Shown here: positions 1 to 11,566 of the stretch, one piece after another | Position numbering within the stretch: the first letter of the stretch is position 1 | Layout: each line of letters starts with the position of its first letter | Assembly: GCF_014066305.1 (NCBI RefSeq) | Contig: NW_023501049.1 | Location: forward strand, 62,001-126,000 | DNA length: 64,000 nucleotides | DNA from: Letharia columbiana | Taxonomy: Eukaryota; Ascomycota; Lecanoromycetes; Lecanorales; Parmeliaceae | Reading direction: 5' to 3' | Made by a program: the position numbers and the translations under genes | Notes under the pieces: generated by a model | The model's database searches: none | The model's input: the letters and a program-made list of their open reading frames with translations, nothing else | Told to the model about the DNA's origin: nothing

Positions 1-486
1 GCACCTTGACCGACGCGGCCCGTATGCGCCGATCATCTTCAGTTCGGGCTTTGCGAATTGCAAGATGGTTTTAAGGGGTAGGTAAGTATGATGGCATACT
101 GAGATACAGAGATTATATAGTAAAGTAGTATTCGAAATAATAATTAGTTTATATAGTCTAGTAATTAAGAATATTATATATAAAAACTCGACTATTAACT
201 TATATATATATTTATATCTCTATAATATATATATATTAGAATAGCCGTAGAAAAAAGACTTTAAAAACTAAGATATATTAGTCTATGATATACTCCTTTA
301 GAGTAAAGCCTATATTCATTTTTTTTCATAGAGTTTTTTTAGCTATAGCTGAATTTAAACTATAGGTCTTTAAGAGTAATAGCTCGATATCGGGCTAGAC
401 TAGAGATTAAGATATCGCTATAGTAACGTAAGTACGTAAGTAAGTATTATAAGTACTATAAGTAAGTAAGTAAGTAAGTAAGTATA

Positions 487-520
<34 letters not shown>

Positions 521-1345
521 TTATAAGTACTATAAGTAAGTAAATAATATAATTTCTTTATAATTATCTAGTATACTCGTCTCTATACTATTTAAGATCT
601 CGTAAAGATAATAAATACTTTAAATACTACTCTTTCGAGCGCCTTAAAGTTCGCCACGGAGTGAGTTTTATAATTATAGAATAATTAGATAATATATATT
701 TTTATTACGGAGTAGAGAAGAAATTCTTATACCGGCGATAGCGATAGTAATATTATACTTTCTAGGTTACTATAATACTTCTCTCCGAGCATATTATCGA
801 AGCGTTAAGGGGCTTTAATTTAAAGAAGATTAATTAATAAATAAGAGAAGAGTAGTTAAAGAGGTATTTTAATATACGTTGATTATTTTAAGCTTAATAT
901 TTTATAAATTTTATAAAAGAAATAGTATTCGAATAATATAATCTAATTAAATCGGGCGCTTTCGAGCCGAGTTAAATCGAGTTACTAAACTTTAAAATAA
1001 TATTATATAATCTTTTAGTAGTTTTCTCTATAATATATTAGATAGTCGATATCGATTAAGATCATTAACGGCGATAGTAAGACCTATAGATACCGCACTA
1101 TAGCTTTAAAAGACCTTTATAAATAGACTAATAAGGGGAGTACGCTCGGTGGGGCCTATATAAAATCGTTATTAAATAATAAGAGTCTAAGTAATCGATT
1201 TTTAATAAGGCCTTAAAATACTTTCTAAAGACTTCGAATAAATTTAATTCGTTTAAAAATACGATATTCGAGGTTCCTCTAAGCCGTATAGTAATTTAAA
1301 GAATAGACGTCTTCTATTATCTAGATGAGAGTATATATATAAATC
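1..1345. other. AT-rich, RIP-mutated gene-free DNA
   Basis: The first 90 bases have normal composition. From about base 100 the sequence becomes extremely AT-rich, with stops in every frame and few CA or TG dinucleotides, which is the product of repeat-induced point mutation. I could not assign bases 550-1340 to a transposon family. It is probably an older or more mutated repeat upstream of the pogo copies. Confidence 0.7.
426..546. repeat. (GTAA)n microsatellite, imperfect
   Basis: Tandem GTAA/AAGT tetranucleotides, interrupted twice by the same tattataagtactataag segment, so the whole block also shows a longer-period repeat. It lies inside RIP-mutated DNA. Confidence 0.85.
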
Positions 1346-1608
1346 TCCCTATAAGCCTTTCTATAAGTCTTTCTATAAGCTTTCTATAAGCTTCTTTTAT
1401 AAGTTATCTATAAATCTATCTATAAGTCTATCTATAAGTCTATCTATAAGTCTTTCTATAGATTTATCTATAAGCCTTTCTATAAGCCTATCTATAAGTC
1501 TTTCTATAAGTCTACTAGTCTAAAGTAGAATCTATAAGCTTATCTATAAGCCTTTCTATAAGTCTATTAGTCTAAAGTAGAAGTAGATATATAAGTCTTT
1601 CTATACGA
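1346..1608. repeat. minisatellite of about 12 bp, CTATAAGTCTTT-like units
   Basis: About 20 imperfect units of the type ctataagtcttt or ctataagcc stand in tandem immediately upstream of the first pogo-like copy. A shorter version of the same array recurs at 2716-2865 in front of the second copy, so the array is part of the duplicated unit. Confidence 0.8.
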
Positions 1609-1639
1609 ATCGATTATCGAATAAGTAACCGAGGTGATT

Positions 1640-2716
1640 AAGAAATAAACTTATTAATTCACAGTCCTACTATAGCGAAAGAATTATATTTCTTATTATC
1701 CCTCTATTAATAACTTTAAAGAATTTAAAAGAGCTATCTAAATATATACGCTAAGATCTTATAATTAATAAGTATTATTAAGTTCTTATAGCCTTTAAAA
1801 TTAGCTTAGACTCTTAGAAAAAAAAGTCTTATCTTATATTAATTATATTATATTATAATCTTATTTCTATTACTCTTATTCGACGTATTACTAGAAAGAC
1901 TTATTCTCATTAAGAAGCATATTAATATAAATAGCGATTAAGTTCTATTAAGAAGTAAGCTCTAAAATTATAAATTCTATAGATAGTAGAGTGGGGTTAG
2001 CCTTTAAGAGTTACCTCTATTAGATATATAACTAAAGAAATACTAGTAGAAAAGAATAATTATAAGAAATTAAGTATAAATTAAATAATAAGCTTTCTAA
2101 GACGTTATTTAGATCTATAGAGTCGATTTAGTTAGCTATTAAATAAAGAATATATTATAACTTATAATTTAGCGAAGTTATTGCGATGATTTTAGCTTAT
2201 AAAGTTAGTAATTTAGAAGTATAATATTTAGACGATTAATATATATAATATAAATAAGAAAAAGAGTACTCTTAATTCTAATACTAAAATGAGAGTTATA
2301 TACTTTAAGTATAATATATATATATATAAAGCTTAGAATAAGAGTAGAGAATAGATATCTCTTATTAAATGTATATCCGCTGATGAAAGGCTTCTTATAT
2401 CGTTTATTATCTTTAAAGAAAAGCGTTAAATAAAGGCCTAATATAAGATCTTAAAGGATAAAGTCGTATAAATTACGATAAGTGAAAATGGTTGGATAAA
2501 TAACGTCTTAGATCTAGAGTGGTTTATTAGATATATATAAGTTATATCTTTTTATATATAGAGCTTCTAACTTACTTCTTATAGATCCTTTAAGTCGTAA
2601 ACTCGATAAATTATTAAAGAATAGTATCGTCTTCTTATATTTAATAGGTATATATTATATATTAATATTAAGATTATTAAATTCTATACTAATAACGATA
2701 TTATTCTTTTATATCT
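1640..2716 (+). pseudogene. pogo/Fot1-like transposase, RIP-destroyed copy 1
   Basis: Read on the plus strand, ignoring RIP-type stops, this stretch follows a fungal pogo/Fot1 (Tc1-mariner superfamily) transposase. Near 1880-1920 the reading RRITRKTYSH fits the helix-turn-helix/CENP-B-like region. Around 2350-2400 the reading ISLIKCISADERLL fits the family block ECISADGR. Around 2485-2530 ISENGWINN and LEWF fit the SENGW...LEWL block. Around 2675-2710 FYTNNDIILLYL fits the block before the last catalytic acid. Many stops are TAA or TAG in place of CAA, CAG or TGG codons. The 3' end is missing: the copy stops where the minisatellite of the second unit begins. It cannot be functional. The family is inferred from motif order only. 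Confidence 0.7.
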
Positions 2717-2865
2717 ATCTATAAGTTTCTTATTAGTCTATCTATAAGTTATTTATAAGTCTTTCTATAAGTCTATTAGTCTAAAATAGAATCTATAAGC
2801 CTATTTATAAATCTTTCTATAAGTTTATTAGTCTAAAGTAGAAGTAAATATTAAGCCTTTTTATA
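2716..2865. repeat. CTATAAGT-type minisatellite, second array
   Basis: A shorter and more AT-shifted version of the array at 1346-1608, with the same accompanying block tattagtctaaa. It marks the start of the second tandem unit. Confidence 0.75.
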
Positions 2866-2894
2866 TAAATTAATTAATAAATAAATATCGAGAT

Positions 2895-4480
2895 AGCTAA
2901 GAAATAAACTTATTAATTTATAGTCTCACTATAAGAGATGGATATTTTTATTATCTCTCTATTAATAGCTTTAAAAAATTTAAAAGAGCTATCTAAATAT
3001 ATACGCTAAGATCTTATAATTAATAAGTATTATTAAGTTCTTATAATCTTTAAAATTAACTTAGACTCTTAAAAAAGTTTTATTTTATATCAATTACATT
3101 ATATTATAATTTTATTTCTATTACTCTTACTCGATATATTATTAGAAAAACTCGTTCTTATTAAAAAGTATATTAATATAAATAATAATTAAGTTCTATT
3201 AAGTTGTAAACTCTAAAATTATAAATTTTATAAATAGTAGAGTAAGATTAATCTTTAAGAGTTATCTCTATTAAATATATAGTTAAAAAATATTAATAGA
3301 AAAGAATAATTATAAGAAATTAGATATAAATTAAATAATAAGAAACGTTATTTAAATCTATAAAATTAATTTAATTAGTTATTAGATAAAAAACGTATTA
3401 TAACTTATAATTTAATAAAGTTATTATAATAATTTTAATTTATAAAGTTAATAATTTAAAAGTATAATATTTAAATAATTAATATATATAATATAAATAA
3501 AAAAGTAGTACTCTTAATTCTAATATTAAAATAAGAGTTATATATTTTAAGTATAATATACATATATATAAAGCTTAAGATGAGAGTAGAGAATAAATAT
3601 CTCTTATCGAATATATATTCACTAATAAAAGACTTCTTATATCGTTTATTATCTTAAAAAAAGCGTTAAATAAAGATTTAATACGAGGTTTTAAGGATAA
3701 AGTCGTATAAATTATAATAAATTAAAAATAACTAAATAAATAACGTCTTAGGTTTAAAGTGGTTTATTAGATATATATAAGTAATTATTATATTTTTTAA
3801 TATATAGAGCTTCTAACTTATGCCTTTATAGATTCTTTAAATTATAAATTCGATAAACTATTAAAAAACAGTAAGTATTATCTTTTATATTTAGGATAGG
3901 ATATAATATTATTTAATTAAAGATTAGATTATTAAATTCTATACTAATAACGATATTATTCTTTTATATCTATCTATTTATATTATATATATTCTTTAAT
4001 TACTAAATATAGAATTTTTTAAATCTTTAGTAACTATATATTATAAATATCTAGAGGAGAATATAAAGCTTAGAGGTAACTATATAATAAATAAAATAGA
4101 TTTTATTTAATTAATTTAAATAATAAGAAAGAATATCGTAATAAAAAAGAATATTAAATATATATAGTAAAAGAGTAGGTTATTTCCAATTAAACTATAA
4201 ATTATTCTTAATAAATTAAGATTTAAAGTATTAGAATCGTTGTCGAATATATCTATAGATATTATAGTCGTAGTATTTAATAGTAACTTCGTTTTTATAT
4301 TTTATATTCTAATAAATATAAAGTAAATTAATTAGCTAGTTTAATAAATTAAGATTAATAATAATAACTCTATAATATTAGAAAAGCTTAATAAAGTATA
4401 TAACTTAGCTCTAGTAAGTAATATCTTATTAAAGATTATTAATAATAATCTTATTAAGATAAATTAGCGGAAAAAGAATA
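2895..4480 (+). pseudogene. pogo/Fot1-like transposase, RIP-destroyed copy 2 with 3' part
   Basis: The second tandem copy of the pogo-like transposase. It is more strongly mutated than copy 1: the ISADER and SENGW blocks are readable only by alignment to copy 1, at about 3600-3760. Unlike copy 1 it continues past the block FYTNNDII at about 3930-3970 into the C-terminal part (3980-4450). There the reading LEENIKLRGNYIINKIDF near 4050-4105 fits the family segment after the last DDE residue. Stops occur in all frames. No clear terminal inverted repeats were seen. The exact 3' boundary is uncertain. Confidence 0.6.
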
Positions 4481-5026
4481 AGGCTAAGTATAGATAAGTA
4501 TACTAAGACGAAGTATAGATTATAAATCTTAATATTATTTAGTAGCGAAAGGATTAATTCGCTATAAAGTAGTTTAAATAACAATTTCGAAGTATATATC
4601 ACCTCGAACTAGCTATTTTTAAAGATATAAAGAGAGGTAGAAGTTTAGTTAAAAAAAAGGCTATTATATCTTCTATACTAGGCCTATTAATATTATTAGT
4701 ACTTACTCTATTATAGTAGTTATAGCGAGATAAAAGAGAAGATATAAGAGGAGATGTAAGAGAAGGCGTAAGAGGAGGCGTAAGAGAAGATATAAGAGGA
4801 GGTAGAAGAGGAGGTAAGAAAGTAGTGATGAAAGAAGACGTAGAAAAGAAAAAAGAGATATAAAAAAAATAAAAAGAAGAGATAGAAGAAGAAGAGATAG
4901 TAACGATTTTTTCACGAATAAATAGACCGATAAGGCCCAAAAAACGATAAATTGGGTTCTCCGATATTTTAGTATCGCTAGCAATAGAAGACCAGTATTT
5001 TTTATTATCATTGTGCCCAGTTACCA
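4481..5026. other. AT-rich tract with purine-rich (GGAAGA) stretch
   Basis: A continuation of RIP-mutated DNA. Bases 4720-4900 are a nearly pure purine run on the plus strand (gaagaggaggtaagag-like), which creates low-complexity serine/leucine-rich open frames on the opposite strand. Those frames have no family resemblance and I do not regard them as genes. Confidence 0.55.
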
Positions 5027-5090
5027 TAGAATTTTGGTGAGAAGTAGGCATTTTGGTGTTGCGCCGGATTTATCGGATTTAAAAAAACTG
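5027..5090. repeat. dispersed repeat fragment, copy A
   Basis: About 60 bases including ttttggtgagaagtag and gcattttggtgttgcgccgg recur almost unchanged at 51850-51915, in normal-GC DNA 47 kb away. The normal CG content suggests a mobile-element end or short repeat less affected by RIP. The family is not recognised. Confidence 0.7.
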
Positions 5091-5227
5091 CATTTCCTAG
5101 TAAACTGCGTTTCCTAGTGATAACAGGTATTCTGATACTCCTCTTTGCAAAACCATTTGCGGGAGCGCCCGTTTGGCAGCCACCCCACCAAATTTTCGCC
5201 GTAACCACCCCCAAAAGTGGGTAAGAG

Positions 5228-6140
5228 GTTTTTTCCCTTAAAAAAAAAAAAAAACAAAAAAAAAAAACGCTCCAAAAAAAAAAAAAAATTAAAAAAAAAA
5301 AAAAAAAAAAAAAAATTTAAAAAAAAACCCAGAAAAAACACACAAAAAAGAAAAAAAAAAAAAAAAAAGCAGAAAAAAAAAAAAAAAAAAAACTAAAACA
5401 ATAAACCCACAACATAGCAGAAAAGAGGACTAGACAAAAAAAAAAACAAAAAAAAAAAAAAAAAAAAACAAAATTTATAAGATAGACAAAAAAAAAAGGA
5501 TGTGGTGGTGGGGGGGTGGCCAAGAATATGAATTAACCAAAAACCCCCCCCCCCCCCCCCCCTCTTCCCTGCCCCCCCCCATACCCCCCCCAAAAGTCCT
5601 TTCCCCGGGGGTCCTTAGTAGTAGTGCTCCAGTGGTAGCAACAATGAGCCCCCCCCTGCCCCCCCCACACAAACGCTCTCCGGGCCCCCCCCCCCAGCAC
5701 CCCTCGCAGTGGCCCCAAGAGTCCCCTTAAGTCTCCCAGTGCCAGTGGCCCCGGGGCACAGGACTGTAGCCATGGGCCCGGGGCCCCTCGGAAGAGCCCC
5801 GGGGGCCGGTGCCCCCAGCAGCAAGGAATAATCCTCCCCCCCCACCCCCCCGGGCCCGCCCCTCCATAGTGCTCCGATGGCCAGTGGCCCCAGGGGTGCC
5901 CCGAGCCCCCCCCCGGCCAGGCATCCCAAAAGGCCCCCCCGGGCCCCCCCCCGCCCCCCCCAAGGCCCCCCGGTGCACCCGGGGCCCACGAGAAAAAAGC
6001 TCCGTTTAAGTCAGTGCCCTGGGCCGCGCCCCCCCCCCCGCCCCCGGGCCCAGGAAAAAAGGAAAAAAAAAAGAAGGGAGGGAGGAAGGGAGGAAAGAAG
6101 GAGAAAAAAAAAAAAGAAAGAGAAAGAAAAAAAAAAAGGA
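5228..6140. other. homopolymer-rich low-complexity patch
   Basis: Long runs of A (up to more than 20) and of C (up to about 18) dominate the plus strand, while long T or G runs are nearly absent. A GC-rich patch (5500-6060) sits inside otherwise extremely AT-rich DNA. Open frames here encode only poly-proline, poly-glycine or poly-phenylalanine. The strand asymmetry and the stretching of almost every A or C run look more like badly called consensus sequence than a biological gene. Confidence 0.7.
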
Positions 6141-6142
6141 AA

Positions 6143-6303
6143 CTGGGTATGCAGTTACTGCTATAATGAGACCTATCATTAGATGTGGTAGTCTTAATGA
6201 TGTCTAAGGAAGAAGGATATCTATGTATAGAGAATGCCTTCATATACCCATAACTAGACCGAATAAGTACTAGTAATAGCGAGTGTTGAGTCGTATTCCA
6301 ACA
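6143..6303 (-). repeat. 3' LTR of Copia element (left end)
   Basis: On the minus strand this begins with TGTTGGAATACG, a typical Copia LTR start, at 6303. A polypyrimidine/purine-type stretch precedes it inside the element. The last 122 bases (6143-6264) are repeated at 11445-11566 in direct orientation, with eight differences, all transitions. The outer end is followed at once by the homopolymer patch. Confidence 0.7.
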
Positions 6304-9300
6304 CTGGCAAAAAACAGAAAATAAGGCTATTTACATATTATATTCCTTCTCCGTAACCCCTATAATCGTAATTACTCCCTCTACTATAGTAGGCGTAGAT
6401 TCGGTCATACTAGGCGTATTTCTAATAGTACTACGCTAAGATGACTTTCTATTAATTAATATCAGTGTCTTATCTTTCCACTCAGCCTTCTAGATCTAGT
6501 TCTAGGTGATTTATATTTATTAGACGTTATAGTGCGTTATATCCCTTATCCTTTATTATTAAATCAGCTAGATTCTTATCTCCTCTAATTTATAGAATCT
6601 CGATAATCTCCCGTCGTTCGTATGACTATCTTAGATATAGAATATCTATTATTAATCTTTTCTCTTATATTATCCCTAGCTTAATAAGATATTTATATAA
6701 AGATTTCGAGTCTATATATATAGAAAGAGGTATCTTTCTCTAAGAAGTATTAGAGAAGATTTAATTTAGAGTGAATTTTATAATAGTTATAACGTCGAAT
6801 CTTAGAGATAATACGTAAAGTTCGAAGGCTAATACGCTTCTAGTAACTCGGCGATATTTAATTAATTATTAATAGATAATATTAGCCTTATTTTAAGCGT
6901 TAGCTAAGACTATTATATAGTCAATTTAAAAAGAGAGATCTTTATTATTAGCGAATAACGAATTTGTAAAAGCTATGATTCTTAGAGACGTTATATCTAA
7001 CTTAACGAATATAAGATCTCTTTCTTTTATTTATTATAAAAGATAGCGATTTAGATACTAAGCTTCGTCATATAATAAGATTCTATAATCTAAGCGGTAT
7101 ATAATAAGGTAAATATAGCTTATAACTGCGATACCGTTATAATATACGCTTCTCGAGCTCTCTAGGCGATATATTACTCTTTTATAAATAACTTTAAAAG
7201 TAATTAAATCTTCTTTATCTATCTTATATTAGCTAATTCTTATATTATCTTTAAGAGTAATAATAAATCTATTAAATTCGAGAGGTTATTTTAAAGTAAG
7301 TCTTTCGAATAGCTTAGTTAATAGTCTAGCGGCGTATAATTCTTATAATTTTATATTTATAAACTCGATAATATTCAGTAATAAGAGAGTTATTCGATTT
7401 ATAAGTTAATAATTACTATTATATCGTTATTAAATAATAGATAAGTATCGAATATAGACGGGGTTATTTCTAGCTTCTTTATATAATATTTATAATATAT
7501 CTAAAATTAGTAAATATCGAACTTAGTAATTTCATAGAGAGGGAGAATAATATAAAGTATTATTCTCGATAGTAATTCTATTTCAGCTAAGATAAAAATA
7601 AAGATATCTCTAGTTAATTTAGATTAAGATTATATATATATCTAAGTAATATCGCGTAGATATAGAGATAGCTATAGGATAGCTAATAATAGAGCGATAA
7701 TAAGTTATTAACTAGCTTATTAAATAGTAGGGGTCTAAGTAAGAATCCTATACTTCTTCGAGTTATTAAATACTTATACTACTAATCGCGACTTCTCGAA
7801 GACTTTCTCGATATTCTTATTCTTAATTTAGTCTATAAAACGACTATTAAATATCCATACTTCTATGAGAATATCTTCGATCTTTATAATCTTAAATATA
7901 TTCTTTTTAAGTAATTTACTAAGTTCTTTTTGCTGGGATATCTAAAAGTTTAATAAAGGTAATTATAGTATAAACTTAGATATATAGATTGTAATATTAA
8001 TAGAGTTTCGAAAATAAATAGAAATATATTATTATCGAGAAGGGTTATAACGTAGTAAAGCGTTTTAAGAAGAGTCTTAATAATCTTAATTATTATTATT
8101 TTTATATTAAGTATCGTCTAACTATAGAGATTCTTATTCGAGAAACTTAAGAGACTCGATTAAAGTATCTATTTCTTTTAAATATAGCTTAATAATAGTA
8201 ACTCGAAAATCTATAAGACTATTAAGTAATTTAACGATATATATCTCTCGAGAAGTAGTTAGTAATTTATATAATTCGGTTTACTTCTTTTAATACGTTC
8301 TTTATATTAATATCGGGAAATTAATTAAAGTATTATATATTTTTATAGTCTAAGAACTATTTCGCTAATATAAGACGTTATTAATCTATCTCTTAGCGTA
8401 GAGTTTTATAACTTTAATTATTACTATATTAATAGCTTTTACTCTCTCGATAATAGATAAAGTAAATATATCGTCGTTTATAATATGAGGGAAGGTTTTA
8501 AAAACTAGTAATATAAGAATAATATCGTTATATTCGACTATATCGTTAATAGCCTTAATAGCTATTTATAAGCGAATCTTCTTTTTAATATCTTAATTCT
8601 TTAATTTCGTAGTAATTATCAAATAGGCTCGTCTTAATAAAGTATAATATCGTTTTATTAAATCGATAGAATTAGCGGCTTTAACTAATACGCATTTCGT
8701 TTAAATACTTAGAGTTCTAGCGTTTTATCTAAACTCGATATTATTAAAGTTAGTTTTAGCGTTATAAATAATAATATCTAAAGATTTAATATATACGTCT
8801 ATTTAGTATAGTCTAAGTATATTTTATATATAGAAGATAGTTATATTCGTTAGTTATCGAGCGATCTAAAATAAAGTTTTCTCGTTAATAACTTATAGAA
8901 TTAGATTATTATTAATATAAAGAGAACGTCGATAATAATTATATAGTTAAAATAGATATTATTCTTATCCTTAAGTGAGAATTTAAAACGGTCTAGAGAT
9001 CGAGAGTGCTTCTAATAGAGTATATAGAACTCGATAATTCGTTTAAGTATATAACGATATTCGAAGTCGTTATAGCTAGCTTTCTTTAGAGTTTAAATAA
9101 GTCTATTAATTAAGAGATAATTAAATCGACGATATAATTAATATAACTCGATATCGATTAGATAATTAACTAATATAAAATTCTATATTAAAAATAGATA
9201 TTTATAAAAGCGAATAATTAAGATCGTAGAATTATTTCTTAAAATAACTTAATTCTTAAGATTATTTAGATAGATCTCTAGTCTATCTATATCTTAAATA

Positions 9301-11444
9301 TATAGTAAAAATAAGATATTAGTCTATATTACGTGAAAGTCGACTCGACTAATAGACGAATTTACTATAAGTTTTCTAATTGATGCTACTGTCTTAATTT
9401 TAAATTAGACGATAATACTATTAATAGTAATATTCAATTATATATTAAATTCCCTTATATAGACTTTTACTTAATTATATTTAGTAGTAAATATATATAT
9501 AACTTCGATATCTAGTATAATATTATAAAACTATTTTAAGATATATCGACTAATACTAAGAAAGCTACTAGACTTAATAATATTATAATATATAAAATAG
9601 CTAAAAAGCTTTAAGTAACGTACTTAGGCTTAGTTCGATATAACTATAAAAGTAGTTATAATAAAGTTTTTAATCTTTTTTAAGTCGATTTCTTAAACGT
9701 CGAGAGTTAAGGCCTTAAAATCCTCGATCTTATTCTTCTAATCTTTAAACTCTTAAATATAGAAGTTATATCGCTTATTAATCGAGTTAATAAACCGCTT
9801 AGCGAACTTATTTCGAGACTTCTAGCGTTTCTTATTAATATACTTAATTAATTAATAGCGTATCTTTTCATAGATATAGCACTTCTAAAAATCGTTTATT
9901 TTCGAAGACGATCTACTATAATTACCTTAATTTAAAAGCTAATTTAAAAGTTAATTAATATAATACTTTTAATTAGTAAAGTATATTATAAATTTAAATA
10001 ACTCGAATCTTTTAATCTTTATAGCTTCTTCGTAATTCTCGATTATAATATAGATATTATTAATTAGCCCCGTAATTATAGTCGTCTATTATAGAATTAT
10101 AATACTATATATAGAAATATTACTATAAGAGGTAACTATCTTATTTCGAAGTACTATATCTAACTGAAATTCGTAGTCTAGCCCTCTTTAAATTTAACGA
10201 AGTTATTAAATTATCTTATTAAAGATAATCCCTTTATTCTTTTCGGGATTAGCTCGAAGTAAGCCTCTTAGATTAATACTATTCTATTTATAAAGTATAA
10301 GATAACGATATTCTTCTCTCTCGAAATAGTCTTAAAATTAATTAAAGAGTTATTAAATAATAAGATTAATCTCTTAATAACTAGAGTAATAGTATTTTAG
10401 TACTATTGATTTTAGTATAGTTAAAAATACTATTTAAAGAATCTATTAGGGGATCTCGGCTCTCTTATAAAGATCTATAAAAATTATAAATTTATAGCTA
10501 AGACTCTCGATAGAATTTCTATTATACTTCTTCTCGCTAGTATATAATTTAATTAGAGTAGTAAGTTTCTTACTATAATTATAGTTTTATTTAATATCGA
10601 AGTTTTAAATAACTTAATAAGGCGAGGGTAATAGATATAAGACTCGATAATTTAGGTCGTAAGCTGGTATTAGAGAGAGAATTAAGATAGAATTCTCCGA
10701 TTAATAAGGCGGTTACGGGGGGAGAGAAATAGTATTCTTCGATCGATAAGGCTATTATTTCTATATTAATTAAAACGATTATTAAGAGTAGTAATAAGAT
10801 GATTTTAATAGGGGACGATCTTCGTCGTTTAATAGTTATAGAATCTCTTTCTTAATTACGTCTACTAATTCTTTAGTTATTAAAAGTTCTCTTTCTTTCT
10901 TAATATAGGCTTTATTAACCTATAGATAATCTTATAAACTAGTAATAACGTTCTTATTAAGAATCTCGAAGTTCTCTCTAATATATAAAATAAAGTCGTT
11001 AATAAAGACGTTAGAGAGTATCGTAAATTTATATCTTATATATTATTATACCCTCTAATAAACGAACTTTTAAAGCTTCTCTTTAATATCTAATAGCTTA
11101 GCTTCTAGTAATTCCTCTAACTTACGCTTAATATCTAGCGATATCTCTAAAGAATTAAATTTCTTATCCTTGAAGTTCATTTTGGGTATATATTATATGT
11201 TAATATAGTATGAAGCTTAATGATATTTTAGTTTTTTCTAGGTGTTTTCTCTGCTGAGTAGAAGTTATAGAAATTATAGAAATTATAGTTTTATTTAATC
11301 GAATCGTTACAATAAGCGAAATCGATTAAGTAATATAAAATCGTGTGAAGTATCGCGACGATATCGAGATAAACTTCCTTTAGAGTATAGCCTTACTAAT
11401 CTATGTATTAGTATTGAAGTATATTGATTAGTATTAATAAATAC

Positions 11445-11566
11445 CTGGGTATGCAGTTACTACTATAATAAGACCTATTATTAGATATGATAGTCTTAAT
11501 GATGTCTAAGAAAGAAGGATATCTATGTACAGAGAATGCCTTCATATACCCATGACTAGACCGAAT
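11445..11566 (-). repeat. 5' LTR remnant of Copia element (right end)
   Basis: 122 bases matching 6143-6264. The roughly 39 bases that begin the LTR at the other end (TGTTGGAATACG onward) are missing. The repeat stops at ccgaat and is followed directly by DNA of normal composition with CA/TG intact. The element's 5' end is therefore truncated at the boundary. Confidence 0.7.

Larger units (their letters stand above)
1470..3980. repeat. direct tandem duplication, unit about 1.25 kb
   Basis: Distinct blocks recur at a nearly constant spacing: agaaataaac at 1641 and 2900, gagcttctaa at 2561 and 3807, and the segment ending ttcttttatatctatctat near 2720 and 3975. Spacing is about 1246-1259 bases. 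The second unit has lost more C and G than the first. The unit comprises a minisatellite plus most of a pogo-like transposase. Confidence 0.8.
6143..11566 (-). mobile_element. Ty1/copia LTR retrotransposon, RIP-inactivated
   Basis: A 5.4-kb element oriented on the minus strand between direct repeats at 11445-11566 (5' LTR, incomplete) and 6143-6303 (3' LTR). A gag-like start at 11179 reads MNFKDKKFNSLEISLDI, with many K/E residues. On the minus strand around 9170-9100 the reading LYRRFNYLLINRLI fits the GAG-pre-integrase block LHRRFGHPS of fungal Copia elements. Around 8990-8920 the reading FKFSLKDKNNIYFNY followed by IIIIDVLFI fits the start of the integrase (family form FxFTLxDDxxFNYxIxVD). 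Stops are everywhere. The sequence is nearly without CA and TG, so it is inactivated by RIP. I did not find a readable reverse transcriptase YVDD box. Confidence 0.75.

Noticed and set aside
426..546. Evenly spaced short repeats as a CRISPR array
   Set aside because: Simple GTAA microsatellite in a eukaryotic genome, with no spacers or cas genes.
4599..5051. Minus-strand 150-codon serine/leucine-rich frame
   Set aside because: Produced by a purine-rich tract. The N-terminal part coincides with the dispersed repeat and no protein family is recognisable.
5500..6243. Open frames of up to 236 codons on both strands
   Set aside because: They encode only proline, glycine or phenylalanine runs created by the homopolymer patch and have no domain or start context.
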